This document shows, in pieces, positions 26,024 through 35,071 of a stretch of DNA of 39,503 nt; position 1 is the first letter of the stretch, and every line of letters starts with the position of its first letter. Made by a program: the position numbers and the translations under genes. Source of the DNA: Bdellovibrionales bacterium (GTDB taxonomy: Bacteria > Bdellovibrionota > Bdellovibrionia > Bdellovibrionales > Bdellovibrionaceae); assembly GCA_005793345.1 (NCBI GenBank), contig SXSU01000031.1:1-39503 (forward strand). The letters run 5' to 3'. The notes below the pieces were generated by a model. It was given only the letters and a program-made list of their open reading frames with translations. It had not been told where the DNA came from and searched no databases.

Positions 26024-26860
26024 TTATAAATATTTGTTTCCTCGTACTTTTACAAATAAAGATGGTTCTTCATTGATAATAATTGGATTCAAATCTGATA
26101 ACCAATCCTTTGTTCCAACTAAAATTACAGTACTGCCCATTGAGAACATTCCCAATTCATCTCCCTTTTTAATTGGAATCGGCTCTAAATAAGAAATTTT
26201 TTTAAACTCTCGTTTGTGATTATGATTTGTTTTAAGACTAGGTTCAAAATTCAACAAAATTGAACCTACATTAGTGGCTCCAACAAATACTAATGTTATA
26301 ATACCCTTATCAGTTTGTATATCAACGATGACTCTTTCGTTCTTACAAAACAGATTTGGTACCCCTCCAACACTAGCTCGATTCACTGGCCAAAGATTTC
26401 CAGGTACATAGCGAACTTCAGTAATCATTCCATCAACCGGAGAATGAACTCTATGATAATCAGTTGGGCATAAGTAGTAAGTTATAAAAAATCCTCCTTG
26501 ATAAGAGTCAATGATTTGATTTTTAATAAACTCTTTTAAACTATAAGTAAGCCCCTTTGCTTGGATGAGTTGATCTCCAAATACTAATCCACGACTTGTA
26601 ATTTCAGAATCAGCAACATGTACAAATTTATTATTACTGATAGGTCGGGAACCTTCTCTTAACCGACGTGTAAAAAAATCACCTATTGAATTGTATTCTT
26701 CAAGTTTTTTTTCAGCTTCATCGCAATTTATTTTAAAAAATTTTGCAAATAATAAAATGGACCATTTAGCAAGTGGTTGAAAAAGACGGATGTGCATTAC
26801 AACACCAAACCAATAACTGATTAAATTTTTTGGCACAAACTTCATAAACTCAATAAACAT
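26024..26860 (-). CDS. psd: Phosphatidylserine decarboxylase proenzyme
   Basis: 278 residues. It makes phosphatidylethanolamine at the membrane. The proenzyme cuts itself at a Gly-Ser bond, giving a pyruvoyl group. The motif MGSTV (Ser243) is the expected GST cleavage site, near the C-terminus as in E. coli LGST. YHRVHSPVDG (135-144) with His136/139 and the acidic site near Asp84 complete the family pattern. The start could be the ATG at 26860 or the one 15 nt later; only a weak G-rich ribosome-binding site is seen. Confidence 0.93.
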   Translation of the reverse strand: MFIEFMKFVPKNLISYWFGVVMHIRLFQPLAKWSILLFAKFFKINCDEAEKKLEEYNSIGDFFTRRLREGSRPISNNKFVHVADSEITSRGLVFGDQLIQAKGLTYSLKEFIKNQIIDSYQGGFFITYYLCPTDYHRVHSPVDGMITEVRYVPGNLWPVNRASVGGVPNLFCKNERVIVDIQTDKGIITLVFVGATNVGSILLNFEPSLKTNHNHKREFKKISYLEPIPIKKGDELGMFSMGSTVILVGTKDWLSDLNPIIINEEPSLFVKVRGNKYL

Positions 26861-26955
26861 AATGAAGGCCCCCGTAAAATTGAACTTTTAAATTTTAACT
26901 TATATTAGAAAATACCTTTTAATAATTAATTTAGTCAACTTATCCTCAGATAAAT

Positions 26956-29025
26956 TTAATTTTTTATTTTTCCAAGAAAAGATATTAATTGATTAAGATC
27001 ATACAATGAATAACTAACGTCTCCTTTTGTTTTCGCACCAGAAAAGAACTCTGGGTCAATTATTCGGGCTTTATTTTCATTAAATCGAATTTGTAAGTCG
27101 AATGCATTTATATTATTATCAAGAATAAATTTGCGAATTCTCTTAAGATCATCAATAACTTTAATTGTAGGTTTAAAGTCTTTTGGGAGAGACTCTTGAA
27201 TCGAAACAATAGAATTAAAATGATAACCAGGTATATTTTCTGTAACGATAGTATAATTTCCTTCTTTAGTATAACCTAAGCCATAAAATTTTGGACCAAG
27301 CTCAAGATCACTTAATTTTTTTACCCAAGCAACTTCATTTTTGAGTAACTTAATCGTGCGCATGCCATTTGTTGCTTGCCCTCTAACCAATTTGGAGACT
27401 TTCAAAAAAAAATCCTGCCCAGCTATCGATTCATTATAGAGTTCTTTAAATCCAAGGCCAACCCCATCTTTGAGTGGATTTAATAAAGAAAATTGATTGA
27501 TATCGATAGTAGGAGAATCATCAATTTGAAAAGCATCAACTTCATTGATAATTTTTGATTTTTCACGTATAGGAATGTTAAATAGTTTCTTATCACTGGC
27601 AATACGATTTAAATCACTCAAAATATCATCTTTACCCAAAAAATATTTTGATGTACGAATTTCATTTGCAAGAGCTGGTCCCAAGGGTAGGATGGCAAGG
27701 GCAGCCAATGTCTTTTCCATTCTACAATCAGCAAGCTCTATGGTATTAGTAGAAAAAGTGCTATTAATTAAACTACATTTGATATTGTCTTTACCAAGAA
27801 AATCTTTTTTTTCGATATTCTTACATTTTTTATTAGCATCCTTCCATGCCTTTGAACTATAAATACCATCCAAAGAAATACTTGCTAACTTGCCACCAAT
27901 GTTTAACTTATGTAATAAGTTGCTACTTAAGCCAAATCTAGCAAGTTGTGGAATATAACTTATTCCAGCTGTTGCAACTAATAAAATTCCATCCCTTGTT
28001 ACATCACTTAATATTTTTGATGTCTTATTTCTATCAATGACTGCTTCTTCTATACAATTTTGATATTGATATAAAGATTCATTTCGAATTGAATTGTCAA
28101 TATTAGGTAGTGGCATCATGGCAAGTGTTTCTCTAAATTCATCTAAATCACAACTTGTTTGTCCAAGAAAGCATTTTGTCACCTTTTGAATTTTATTTTG
28201 AATCAGTCCTAAATGATAATTCTTTTTTGTAAAATACCGTTGCAAATTAGTTTTTAAATCTTCATTTTTTTTTAATCTAGTATAAAAATCTTCATCTAAA
28301 AACATAGGATACTTTACTTGAAAAGACTCAATAAATGCTTGTAAGTTTTCTTTTACATGAAGACATTTTATACCTAGGCATTGTTTTTCGATTTTGCTCA
28401 ATTCATCAATAGAAGTTTGATACAATGTAGATTGCTCTGAAATTTGTTTTACTAAAACATCTATTGAAAAATTACTTTTACATGCTAAACTTTCAACACA
28501 TTGCCTGTGTGCTTTCTGCAAAATCATAATATCTGGACAATTTGATTTATCAATATTTAGATATTTTTGAAGAATCATTCGGTCTTGACTTATTTTGGAA
28601 GCCCCTTCATTTAACCGACTAAGATAATAATATAATTTAGAGGAATGATTTAAATTATCTATCGCTGAAAAGTTTGTACAATTATGTAAGTTACTTTTTG
28701 CAACGGGTCCAAAATCTTTTTCTATTTCATTCTGTAATTTTAAATTTTCTAATATTAGATTTTTATTTTTTAAGAAATTATTTTTAAGAAACTCACAATT
28801 CTGTGTTATTGATTTAATGTCCGGAAAGCGAGTTTCTTTTTCCTCTTGAACTAGATCCAATAAAGGCGAAAAACACTTATGAACTGTAGCTGAAATGCAA
28901 TTTAATTTATTTTGTTTTTGATTAAATATTTCTATATTTTTCCATGTAATATCTGCATTTATATCTGCAAATACGGAAATTCCAAAAGCCAACAAAATAG
29001 AAATAAAAAAAGACTTTAAGTCCAT
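26956..29025 (-). CDS. Exported protein with kinase-like C-terminal domain
   Basis: 689 residues with a signal peptide (1-20, ending in VFADINA). The first about 500 residues are helical and Cys-rich (more than 15 Cys), with no family I know. The last 160 residues look like a kinase fold: FLKVSK (Lys542 or 545), an alphaC-type Glu (Glu564 in NEVAWVKKL), hinge-like YTIVTENIPG, then AFDLQIRFN (Asp643, Asn649), the counterpart of HxDLxxxN, and IIDPEF (Asp657), the counterpart of DFG. All the catalytic acids are thus present although the protein is predicted to leave the cytoplasm. No ribosome-binding site is seen. It lies 99 nt after the HipA-like gene. The assignment is by pattern only. Confidence 0.55.
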   Translation of the reverse strand: MDLKSFFISILLAFGISVFADINADITWKNIEIFNQKQNKLNCISATVHKCFSPLLDLVQEEKETRFPDIKSITQNCEFLKNNFLKNKNLILENLKLQNEIEKDFGPVAKSNLHNCTNFSAIDNLNHSSKLYYYLSRLNEGASKISQDRMILQKYLNIDKSNCPDIMILQKAHRQCVESLACKSNFSIDVLVKQISEQSTLYQTSIDELSKIEKQCLGIKCLHVKENLQAFIESFQVKYPMFLDEDFYTRLKKNEDLKTNLQRYFTKKNYHLGLIQNKIQKVTKCFLGQTSCDLDEFRETLAMMPLPNIDNSIRNESLYQYQNCIEEAVIDRNKTSKILSDVTRDGILLVATAGISYIPQLARFGLSSNLLHKLNIGGKLASISLDGIYSSKAWKDANKKCKNIEKKDFLGKDNIKCSLINSTFSTNTIELADCRMEKTLAALAILPLGPALANEIRTSKYFLGKDDILSDLNRIASDKKLFNIPIREKSKIINEVDAFQIDDSPTIDINQFSLLNPLKDGVGLGFKELYNESIAGQDFFLKVSKLVRGQATNGMRTIKLLKNEVAWVKKLSDLELGPKFYGLGYTKEGNYTIVTENIPGYHFNSIVSIQESLPKDFKPTIKVIDDLKRIRKFILDNNINAFDLQIRFNENKARIIDPEFFSGAKTKGDVSYSLYDLNQLISFLGKIKN

Positions 29026-29076
29026 TATTATTTTATTCTAGCAAACAAATACAAATAGAAAAGAACTTTTAATTTT

Positions 29077-29105
29077 CTATGCAAATACAAACTTTAGTAT
29101 TGATA
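29077..29105. repeat. Possible H3-arm remnant
   Basis: TATGCAAATACAAACTTTAG resembles the H3 arm and loop of the 11096 copy (TATGTAAAAACAAACTTTAG), with two differences over 20 bases. No H1 or H2 is visible next to it. Confidence 0.3.
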
Positions 29106-29124
29106 TTCAGTATATTAGTATTTT

Positions 29125-29892
29125 TTAAGGTTGAGATTCAAAGTCCTTTACTAATTTTAATAAGATTTTTGATTTTTTTTCATCTAGATCTTCGAAAATA
29201 TATGGATTTAAAAACTGTCTTTCTTTAAAAAGAGTTTTTTCGATAATTTTAAATGCAACTGATTCTGATAGCATAAATACACCGGCCGCATTTAAACATA
29301 AAGAGATCTTACTTTGCTTGTGCTCACCTTTGATTAACATTCCCTGATTTGAAATATTTCCAGTACGTACTTGCGGACAAATGTCATAAGCGGGAGTTAA
29401 GTTCAGAGTTCTCCCATCCCAAAATGCAGCATGATTTCTTGCATGATCATCATTGTTTCCTACAATAATATTGAACACCAATCTAGTATATAATTCTTTG
29501 AGATTTATAGTTGCCTTACTAAATCTACCTCGAATAATTTCACATAAATCTTGATAGCTTGCATATCTGGCATTATTTTCATCGAGTTCAAGGAGAGTCA
29601 GAGCAGAGTGAATTATTTTTCTCTCCCAACCATCTTTAACTTTTTTTCTATCAAATCGCTCGACAAGGAGGATTTCCTTACCTGAAACTTTTAATTGTTC
29701 CACTTTCGCAACATTAATACCACAAATATCTGCAAGCCTCATGGCAATAAATTCTGCTTTGATCACACTATATGTGTCATTACTTGAAGAAAATTTTGCA
29801 ATATATTTTTTATTTGAATCTTCAATTAAAACTTTGGGTCTTGCACCTCCAATTGCACTGCCATGATATAGAGCTAAATCCAATTCGGACAA
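29125..29892 (-). CDS. HipA-like serine/threonine kinase, N-terminus missing
   Basis: 255 residues against about 440 for HipA. It begins 15 residues before GGARPK, so the N-terminal HipA subdomain is absent. Kinase parts are all there: GGARPK loop, AKF (Lys33), Glu47, ERFDR (about 78-82), GNNDDHARN (Asp149, Asn153) and AYDI (Asp170). The start is TTG with AAGGTG about 8 nt upstream; in the same frame a stop lies five codons before it, so it is not a longer read-through. HipA kinases phosphorylate glutamyl-tRNA synthetase and are held by HipB. No HipB is next to it. It resembles the short HipT type or a degraded HipA. Ser12 in the Gly-loop could be an autophosphorylation site. Confidence 0.85.
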   Translation of the reverse strand: MSELDLALYHGSAIGGARPKVLIEDSNKKYIAKFSSSNDTYSVIKAEFIAMRLADICGINVAKVEQLKVSGKEILLVERFDRKKVKDGWERKIIHSALTLLELDENNARYASYQDLCEIIRGRFSKATINLKELYTRLVFNIIVGNNDDHARNHAAFWDGRTLNLTPAYDICPQVRTGNISNQGMLIKGEHKQSKISLCLNAAGVFMLSESVAFKIIEKTLFKERQFLNPYIFEDLDEKKSKILLKLVKDFESQP

Positions 29893-30038
29893 TAGCGGTA
29901 CACCTTTTTAACTTTTATAAAATGATACAATCTTTAGTAATTTTAAATTATTGCTAATCTAATTCAAATAAAGCAAAAAATAATCATTAATTTCCATAAA
30001 TGGAATTCATATATTATACCAAACTTAAACATGTGAAG
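29893..30038. other. Gap before the HipA-like gene
   Basis: 146 bp with no ORF for a HipB antitoxin. An inverted repeat TTCCAT-AA-ATGGAA lies at 29992-30005. It is unlike the usual HipB operator pattern. Confidence 0.35.
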
Positions 30039-31649
30039 TTATATCATTTGATAATTAGCTGCTGGTCCACACCCCTTTTTAATCGCTAGACCATTATTTA
30101 ATACTGCGCCAATATAATTATTAGCTGTTCTTGCAGACACGTTAAATAGAGTTTCAATATCTTTGCGGTTAAATGAGTTTTTTGATTTAAAGTTTGATTG
30201 TATTTTAGAAATAATAACTTCAATGCGTTTTTCAGATTTAAATTCTGATTTTAATTGATTCTCAATTAAAAAAGAATAATTTTTATTCACTTTTAAAGAA
30301 TACCCAGATGTTTTAAATTTGACAGATAGTTTTAAAAAATTAGTATTAAGAGATTTATTTAATCTATAAACTAAACTATGAATTTTTTGCGGTGAACTAA
30401 ATGGGTTAAAATATTCTTTGGGATAAAGCTGCGCATGCAAAGATCCAATTTTTGCATCAGCATAAAAATCCTGTAGTAATAATTTAAATGTTTGCTTTTC
30501 TAAGTGTGATAAGCAATCAAAGTTATTAATTTTATAACAAGATGGAGTTACAAAAGTACTTGATCGATTCATTGAATTCACATTTTTACTTTCAGAATCA
30601 ATATAATTAATGTATTCAATAGTTGCATTAGAATAAATTAAATTAGAGTTAGATATAGAATTAAAATAAAAAATATCAGCTAATCTTAAATTTAGCTGAG
30701 TCAATTGACGCTCAACTCTATTTTTAAATTGCTCAAATGGAGTTCCAAAATAAACTTTATTTAATAAAAATTCATTTTTAAAAATTCGGCCAATGTGAAA
30801 ATCAATATCTCTAGCAGTTTCAAAATTTTGAACTTTCATTGAATTTTTTTTAAGTGTCAAAAGTTTTTTTAAAGCATTATCTTGGACTGTCTTACTTTGT
30901 TCTAACTCATTTATATAATACCACTTGGAGGCAAATATTTTTTCTCTTTGCGTGAGATTACTTTCATTGAGAAGAATTTCAAAATATTTTTTTGCTAAAT
31001 CAAATTTTCTTTGTGATAAAAAATATTGCCCAAGAACTTCAATCATACTCAGTTTAAGTTTATTAAAATTTAATTGGTCAAGAAGATTGATAAAATCTAT
31101 AAGCTGATTTTCTATCAATCCAGAGTTCTGCGTTTCAAATCCTTCTCGTAATAAATATACTTTGCACATCAGTAAATTAGCTTTACCAACAAGAGAATCA
31201 AAACTATTATCATCTACTATTTTAGTGAAATCTTGAAGATTAGTTAAGGCACCTACATAATCCCATCGACTAAAACAAATAAAAGCTTTATGCAATAAAA
31301 CTTTTGGATTTAAAGTTGAATCTAATGCATCTAAAATTTCAATGGATTCTTTGATAGAACCAATATGTGAAATTAAATTTGCATACTCAAGAAGCTCCTG
31401 CTCACTCGCTGTATTATATTTAGAATTGAATTCTGGATGTATTATAGGCGAAAGAACTTTTAAACCCTCTTCATAAATCCCTGCTCGTCGACAAAGTTGT
31501 GCAATAAATACTCTTTCTTTTGATGATGTAAAAAAGTATTTATGAAATTTTAAAAACTCATACAATTTAGAAATTACAAAGGCTGTCAACCCAGTCGACA
31601 GTTTTTTTTCTAACTCACTTAAAAAAGAAATATTATTTAATACACTCAT
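30039..31649 (-). CDS. Helical-repeat protein with C-terminal winged-helix domains, probable regulator
   Basis: 536 residues from the ATG at 31649 (a TTG at 31658 is also possible); no ribosome-binding site is visible. About 330 residues of TPR-like helical repeats (for example AKKYFEILLNES) lead to two DNA-binding-like domains. One is near 375-440 (IHSLVYRLNKSL and KTSGYSLKVNKN, as in winged-helix response-regulator effectors). The other is near 492-536 (RKDIETLFNVSARTANNYIG). It is transcribed away from an exported protein, with an inverted repeat between. I do not recognise a named family. Confidence 0.6.
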   Translation of the reverse strand: MSVLNNISFLSELEKKLSTGLTAFVISKLYEFLKFHKYFFTSSKERVFIAQLCRRAGIYEEGLKVLSPIIHPEFNSKYNTASEQELLEYANLISHIGSIKESIEILDALDSTLNPKVLLHKAFICFSRWDYVGALTNLQDFTKIVDDNSFDSLVGKANLLMCKVYLLREGFETQNSGLIENQLIDFINLLDQLNFNKLKLSMIEVLGQYFLSQRKFDLAKKYFEILLNESNLTQREKIFASKWYYINELEQSKTVQDNALKKLLTLKKNSMKVQNFETARDIDFHIGRIFKNEFLLNKVYFGTPFEQFKNRVERQLTQLNLRLADIFYFNSISNSNLIYSNATIEYINYIDSESKNVNSMNRSSTFVTPSCYKINNFDCLSHLEKQTFKLLLQDFYADAKIGSLHAQLYPKEYFNPFSSPQKIHSLVYRLNKSLNTNFLKLSVKFKTSGYSLKVNKNYSFLIENQLKSEFKSEKRIEVIISKIQSNFKSKNSFNRKDIETLFNVSARTANNYIGAVLNNGLAIKKGCGPAANYQMI

Positions 31650-31709
31650 ATCGCGCAAATTTTATCATTTCAAAAATAATATATAAAGAACTATTATAGC
31701 GCAAAAGTA

Positions 31710-31728
31710 AGTAACAATAACTGTTACT
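31710..31728. promoter_or_regulatory. Candidate operator: inverted repeat AGTAACA-N5-TGTTACT
   Basis: Perfect 7-bp arms with a 5-nt spacer lie in the 178-bp divergent gap between the regulator at 31649 and the exported protein at 31828. Placement suits autoregulation, but this is not shown. Confidence 0.4.
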
Positions 31729-31827
31729 AAAACATTTAACCGCTTTATGAGTCGAGATACACTCCAAATGGAGTTTTGAAGAAAATGGAACTCGATTTGC
31801 AAAGCAGAAAAGGCCAAGGAAAAATTT

Positions 31828-32604
31828 ATGAAAAAGACAAATAAAAGTGACCGTATATTCTCTTTAAATCAGATTTTACAAAAAACTTTTACAGTTTTTG
31901 CAGTACTGTCAATAAGTTTAACAGCAATTATAACAACGATTCCAAATGCAATGGCTGATAATGGACAAGGAATCAGTGGTGATGGTTGGGAGCAAGTCAG
32001 TGTACCTAATTCTCCCGGGCAAAGCGGTGTTAGTTATAACCAAGTTGTTGATGCTATGCAAACCTGCGCCTATACCGTTGCTTCTGATCAAATGAAAGAA
32101 ATTTTTAAATCAATATATAATAAAAAATATGACTACTCAATTGGACATGAAAAATTAGTTCCTACAAATAACAAGGAATATATTAGGGAGAACTTTAAAA
32201 CATTACATATCGATACTCTATCGCTAACTTACTATAATGGAGAATATTTGCGGTTAAAAAATACTTCTCACTATAATGAGAAATATTGGTTCGATGGAGA
32301 ACTTTCAGGGCTAGATCCTGAATTTAACATTAGTGTAAAATTTCATCTGTACTTACAAGACCCTTTGCCCTTTGTCCAATATGACAGCGACTATACAGTT
32401 AAAAATTATTCTTCATTTGGAACAGTGATTGAATCTGTTACTTATCTAAAAGGTTTAAAAATTGTGCGACCCAAAAACGATAAAATTTATTTTTCTTATA
32501 AAGACCCAAAAACAGAGAAAATGAAAACGATTTATACCGCTGGTTCATTTGATGTGCTGTCAATTGTAGATTGTATCAGAACTGAAATTTCTAAAACACC
32601 ATAA
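31828..32604 (+). CDS. Exported protein of unknown function
   Basis: 258 residues. A long signal peptide (Lys-rich start, hydrophobic 18-37, cleavage near AMA-D) and then a soluble, aromatic-rich domain with two Cys (in MQTCAYT and VDCIRT) that could form a disulfide. No family recognised. AAGGA 7 nt before the ATG. It is followed after 19 nt by the metallopeptidase-like gene, so the two are probably co-transcribed and exported together. Confidence 0.7.
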   Translation: MKKTNKSDRIFSLNQILQKTFTVFAVLSISLTAIITTIPNAMADNGQGISGDGWEQVSVPNSPGQSGVSYNQVVDAMQTCAYTVASDQMKEIFKSIYNKKYDYSIGHEKLVPTNNKEYIRENFKTLHIDTLSLTYYNGEYLRLKNTSHYNEKYWFDGELSGLDPEFNISVKFHLYLQDPLPFVQYDSDYTVKNYSSFGTVIESVTYLKGLKIVRPKNDKIYFSYKDPKTEKMKTIYTAGSFDVLSIVDCIRTEISKTP

Positions 32605-32623
32605 CCTTGAGATGTAAAATTGA

Positions 32624-33709
32624 ATGATGTTAAGTTTCAACAACTATAATTCTATGCTTAAAAATTCACAAACATATTTTACAGTTCGTAAAATGTGTTT
32701 GGTTGTTTTGTTATTTTTATTTGCATACCAGCAAACTTCATTTTCTCAAGAGAGAGATGATATAAACCAGTTTCCAAAATTATTGTTAAATCAAAACTCA
32801 AAATCAGATCAAGATAACAATACAGATTTAATCATCAAAGAATGTCATCAATTAGCTCAATCGAAAAATTATGATTTGATTTTAGCCTTAGTTGGGAAAA
32901 TTTATAATTACTATTTAAAAAATAATAATTTAAATGAACTAGATCAACATTGTTTAAATTTAAAAGACAAGAATCGTTATTTCGAATACGCCACTCAATC
33001 TGTATTTTATGAAAAATCCATTGCTAAATTGAGAGAGAGTAAAAATCCTTATACAATTAAATTTATGAATTTCTTTAACAGTAAATTCAGCGATTATGAA
33101 AAACCATTATTTCACATGTCAAAAGGAATTGCCGATTTAGATACTTTAAAAATCGATGCTGGTTTTCATCGAGAAAAGAATTTAATTTTGATTGATCCTT
33201 TTAAAATTAAACCTAATGAATGGATGTTAAAATTTACCCATGAACTTGTTCATGCCTTAGATGATAGGCTTCATGAAGCTAGCAAAGTATTTGGTGATAC
33301 AACTTTAACACCCAAGTTAATATCACTTCTTGAAAATCCATATTATTCTATTGAAACTTTAAGTCCTGAGTTACAAGAATTCTTACCTCACTGGATCTAT
33401 GCAGGACTTGATCTTGGGCTTTTTGGTGAATACCGAGCTTGGGTTATCGTCGCACAAATTTATTACGAGGAAGTCTCCTCTCAAAATTGGCAACCTGTGG
33501 ATTGGTTCAATGAACGAATTGGTTACACAATAAATCAAGACCAATTTAAAAATACTTTTCGAGCAAATATTTATTATTATTTAAATTCTCATTCTCCTAA
33601 TCCTGAAATTGGGATTCTAACCCGCCCCGAACTGCAAAAAAAAATTAATGATTTTCGAAATGATAGTAAAGCTAATCTCCCCCCACTTTATAATTTGGAG
33701 TTTAATTAA
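32624..33709 (+). CDS. Exported HELVH zinc-metallopeptidase-like protein
   Basis: 361 residues with a signal peptide (hydrophobic about 24-37, cleavage near SFS). HELVH (206-210) is a HExxH zinc/catalytic motif, with GEYRAW (Glu269) 59 residues later as a possible third ligand. This fits a gluzincin-like metallopeptidase. The rest is unrecognised. There is only weak ribosome binding upstream and the true start could be codon 1, 2, 11 or 24. The C-terminus is polar. Confidence 0.65.
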   Translation: MMLSFNNYNSMLKNSQTYFTVRKMCLVVLLFLFAYQQTSFSQERDDINQFPKLLLNQNSKSDQDNNTDLIIKECHQLAQSKNYDLILALVGKIYNYYLKNNNLNELDQHCLNLKDKNRYFEYATQSVFYEKSIAKLRESKNPYTIKFMNFFNSKFSDYEKPLFHMSKGIADLDTLKIDAGFHREKNLILIDPFKIKPNEWMLKFTHELVHALDDRLHEASKVFGDTTLTPKLISLLENPYYSIETLSPELQEFLPHWIYAGLDLGLFGEYRAWVIVAQIYYEEVSSQNWQPVDWFNERIGYTINQDQFKNTFRANIYYYLNSHSPNPEIGILTRPELQKKINDFRNDSKANLPPLYNLEFN

Positions 33710-33884
33710 AAATTTCCAAACTCACAGGCTATAGGCCAGAAAAGCAAATTAACATGATTATATTTGGATCAATATATACTTAAGTATTTGTTATTTTTAG
33801 GCAATAAATCGTAAATTGTTTAAAGAATTACCAAATTTCAATAAATGTATTGCCATAAACTTCATAAAATGGTCTAATATATGA

Positions 33885-35060
33885 ATGATAACTCGTAATT
33901 TACTCGATTTTCCGCATGATAGTTCCTTTTTTTTATTTGGCCCCCGTCAAACAGGAAAAACCACAGCTATTTTAAATTACATCAAAGATAAACCCCATTG
34001 GCATGCGAATCTTCTCCTTAGTAGAGTCTTCAACAGATATTTAAATGATCCATCTCTATTTAGAGATGATGTTCTTTATCAAATTAAAAATAATGAAATA
34101 AAAATTATTTTTGTCGATGAAATTCAGAAAATACCTCCCCTACTTGATGAAATTCATCAGCTCATAGAAGAAACTAAAGTTCAATTTATAATGTCGGGTT
34201 CAAGTGCAAGGAAACTTAAAAAGGGAGCTGCCAATCTTCTAGGTGGACGCGCAATTGTGCGCTACTTATTTCCATTATTAAGTTATGAATTTTTTAACTC
34301 TGATCAACAATATGATTTACAAAAAATATTACAATATGGATCATTGCCAGGAATATTTTTTAATACTCCAGATTTGATCATCGAAAAGTTACAGAGCTAT
34401 GCTGAGGTGTATTTAAAAGAAGAAATTCAACAAGAGGGATTGGTTAGAAATTTAGCTAACTTTAATCGATTCTTAGAAGTTGCCGCTCAACACAGTTCTG
34501 AATTAGTAAATTATGATAACATCGGGCGAGAAAGTCGCGTGAGTGCTAAAACCGTAAAGGCTTATTTTGAGATTTTATCTGATACTCTAATTGGACACAT
34601 TTTACCTGCGTGGGAGCTTAGCATTCGAAAACAAGTTGCCCTTCATCCTAAATTTTATTTCTTTGATAACGGTGTCAATAACTGTTTAACAAACTCATTA
34701 GAAGGATCACTCCATAGCGAGCTTCGCGGAAAGTTATTCGAACAATGGATTATTAACGAAGTTAGAGCTAATTTGAAATATCGTAAATTAAATTTACAAC
34801 TCTCATTTTGGCGCACCAAAGCCGGAACAGAAGTTGATTTAATTATTTCTAAAAATTCAAATCCTATTCTTGCTATTGAGATCAAAGCGCTAAAGTCAAT
34901 CGCCAATCCACATCTCTCAGGCTTGCTTAGTTTCAGAGAAGAGTATCCACAAGCAAAATCTTTTTTAATTTGTGAAGAGCTTTATCCCAGAACTTATAAA
35001 GATGTTGAAATTCTTCCATGGAAACTTTTTTTAGAAAAAAGGATTTTTGAACTTCTTTAA
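33885..35060 (+). CDS. AAA ATPase with DUF4143 domain
   Basis: 391 residues, full length for the AAA_14/DUF4143 family. Walker A GPRQTGKTT (19-27), Walker B IIFVDEIQK (about 74-82), sensor-like MSGSSARKLK, and a C-terminal part with GTEVDLIISK and AIEIKAL, which resembles a PD-(D/E)XK-like core. The family's role is unclear. It is common, often mobile and not tied to its neighbours. Only weak ribosome binding before the ATG. Confidence 0.85.
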   Translation: MITRNLLDFPHDSSFFLFGPRQTGKTTAILNYIKDKPHWHANLLLSRVFNRYLNDPSLFRDDVLYQIKNNEIKIIFVDEIQKIPPLLDEIHQLIEETKVQFIMSGSSARKLKKGAANLLGGRAIVRYLFPLLSYEFFNSDQQYDLQKILQYGSLPGIFFNTPDLIIEKLQSYAEVYLKEEIQQEGLVRNLANFNRFLEVAAQHSSELVNYDNIGRESRVSAKTVKAYFEILSDTLIGHILPAWELSIRKQVALHPKFYFFDNGVNNCLTNSLEGSLHSELRGKLFEQWIINEVRANLKYRKLNLQLSFWRTKAGTEVDLIISKNSNPILAIEIKALKSIANPHLSGLLSFREEYPQAKSFLICEELYPRTYKDVEILPWKLFLEKRIFELL

Positions 35061-35071
35061 TTGAATTCAAG

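Noticed and set aside
29125..30038. Complete HipBA toxin-antitoxin module
   Set aside because: The upstream gene is a large TPR/winged-helix protein, not a small HipB, and the gap holds no ORF.
33776..33787. 12-bp palindrome ATACTTAAGTAT as an operator
   Set aside because: AT-rich palindromes of this size are expected by chance here and it has no clear promoter next to it.
33885..35060. AAA/DUF4143 gene as a defence system
   Set aside because: The family is widespread and of unclear role, and no defence genes adjoin it.
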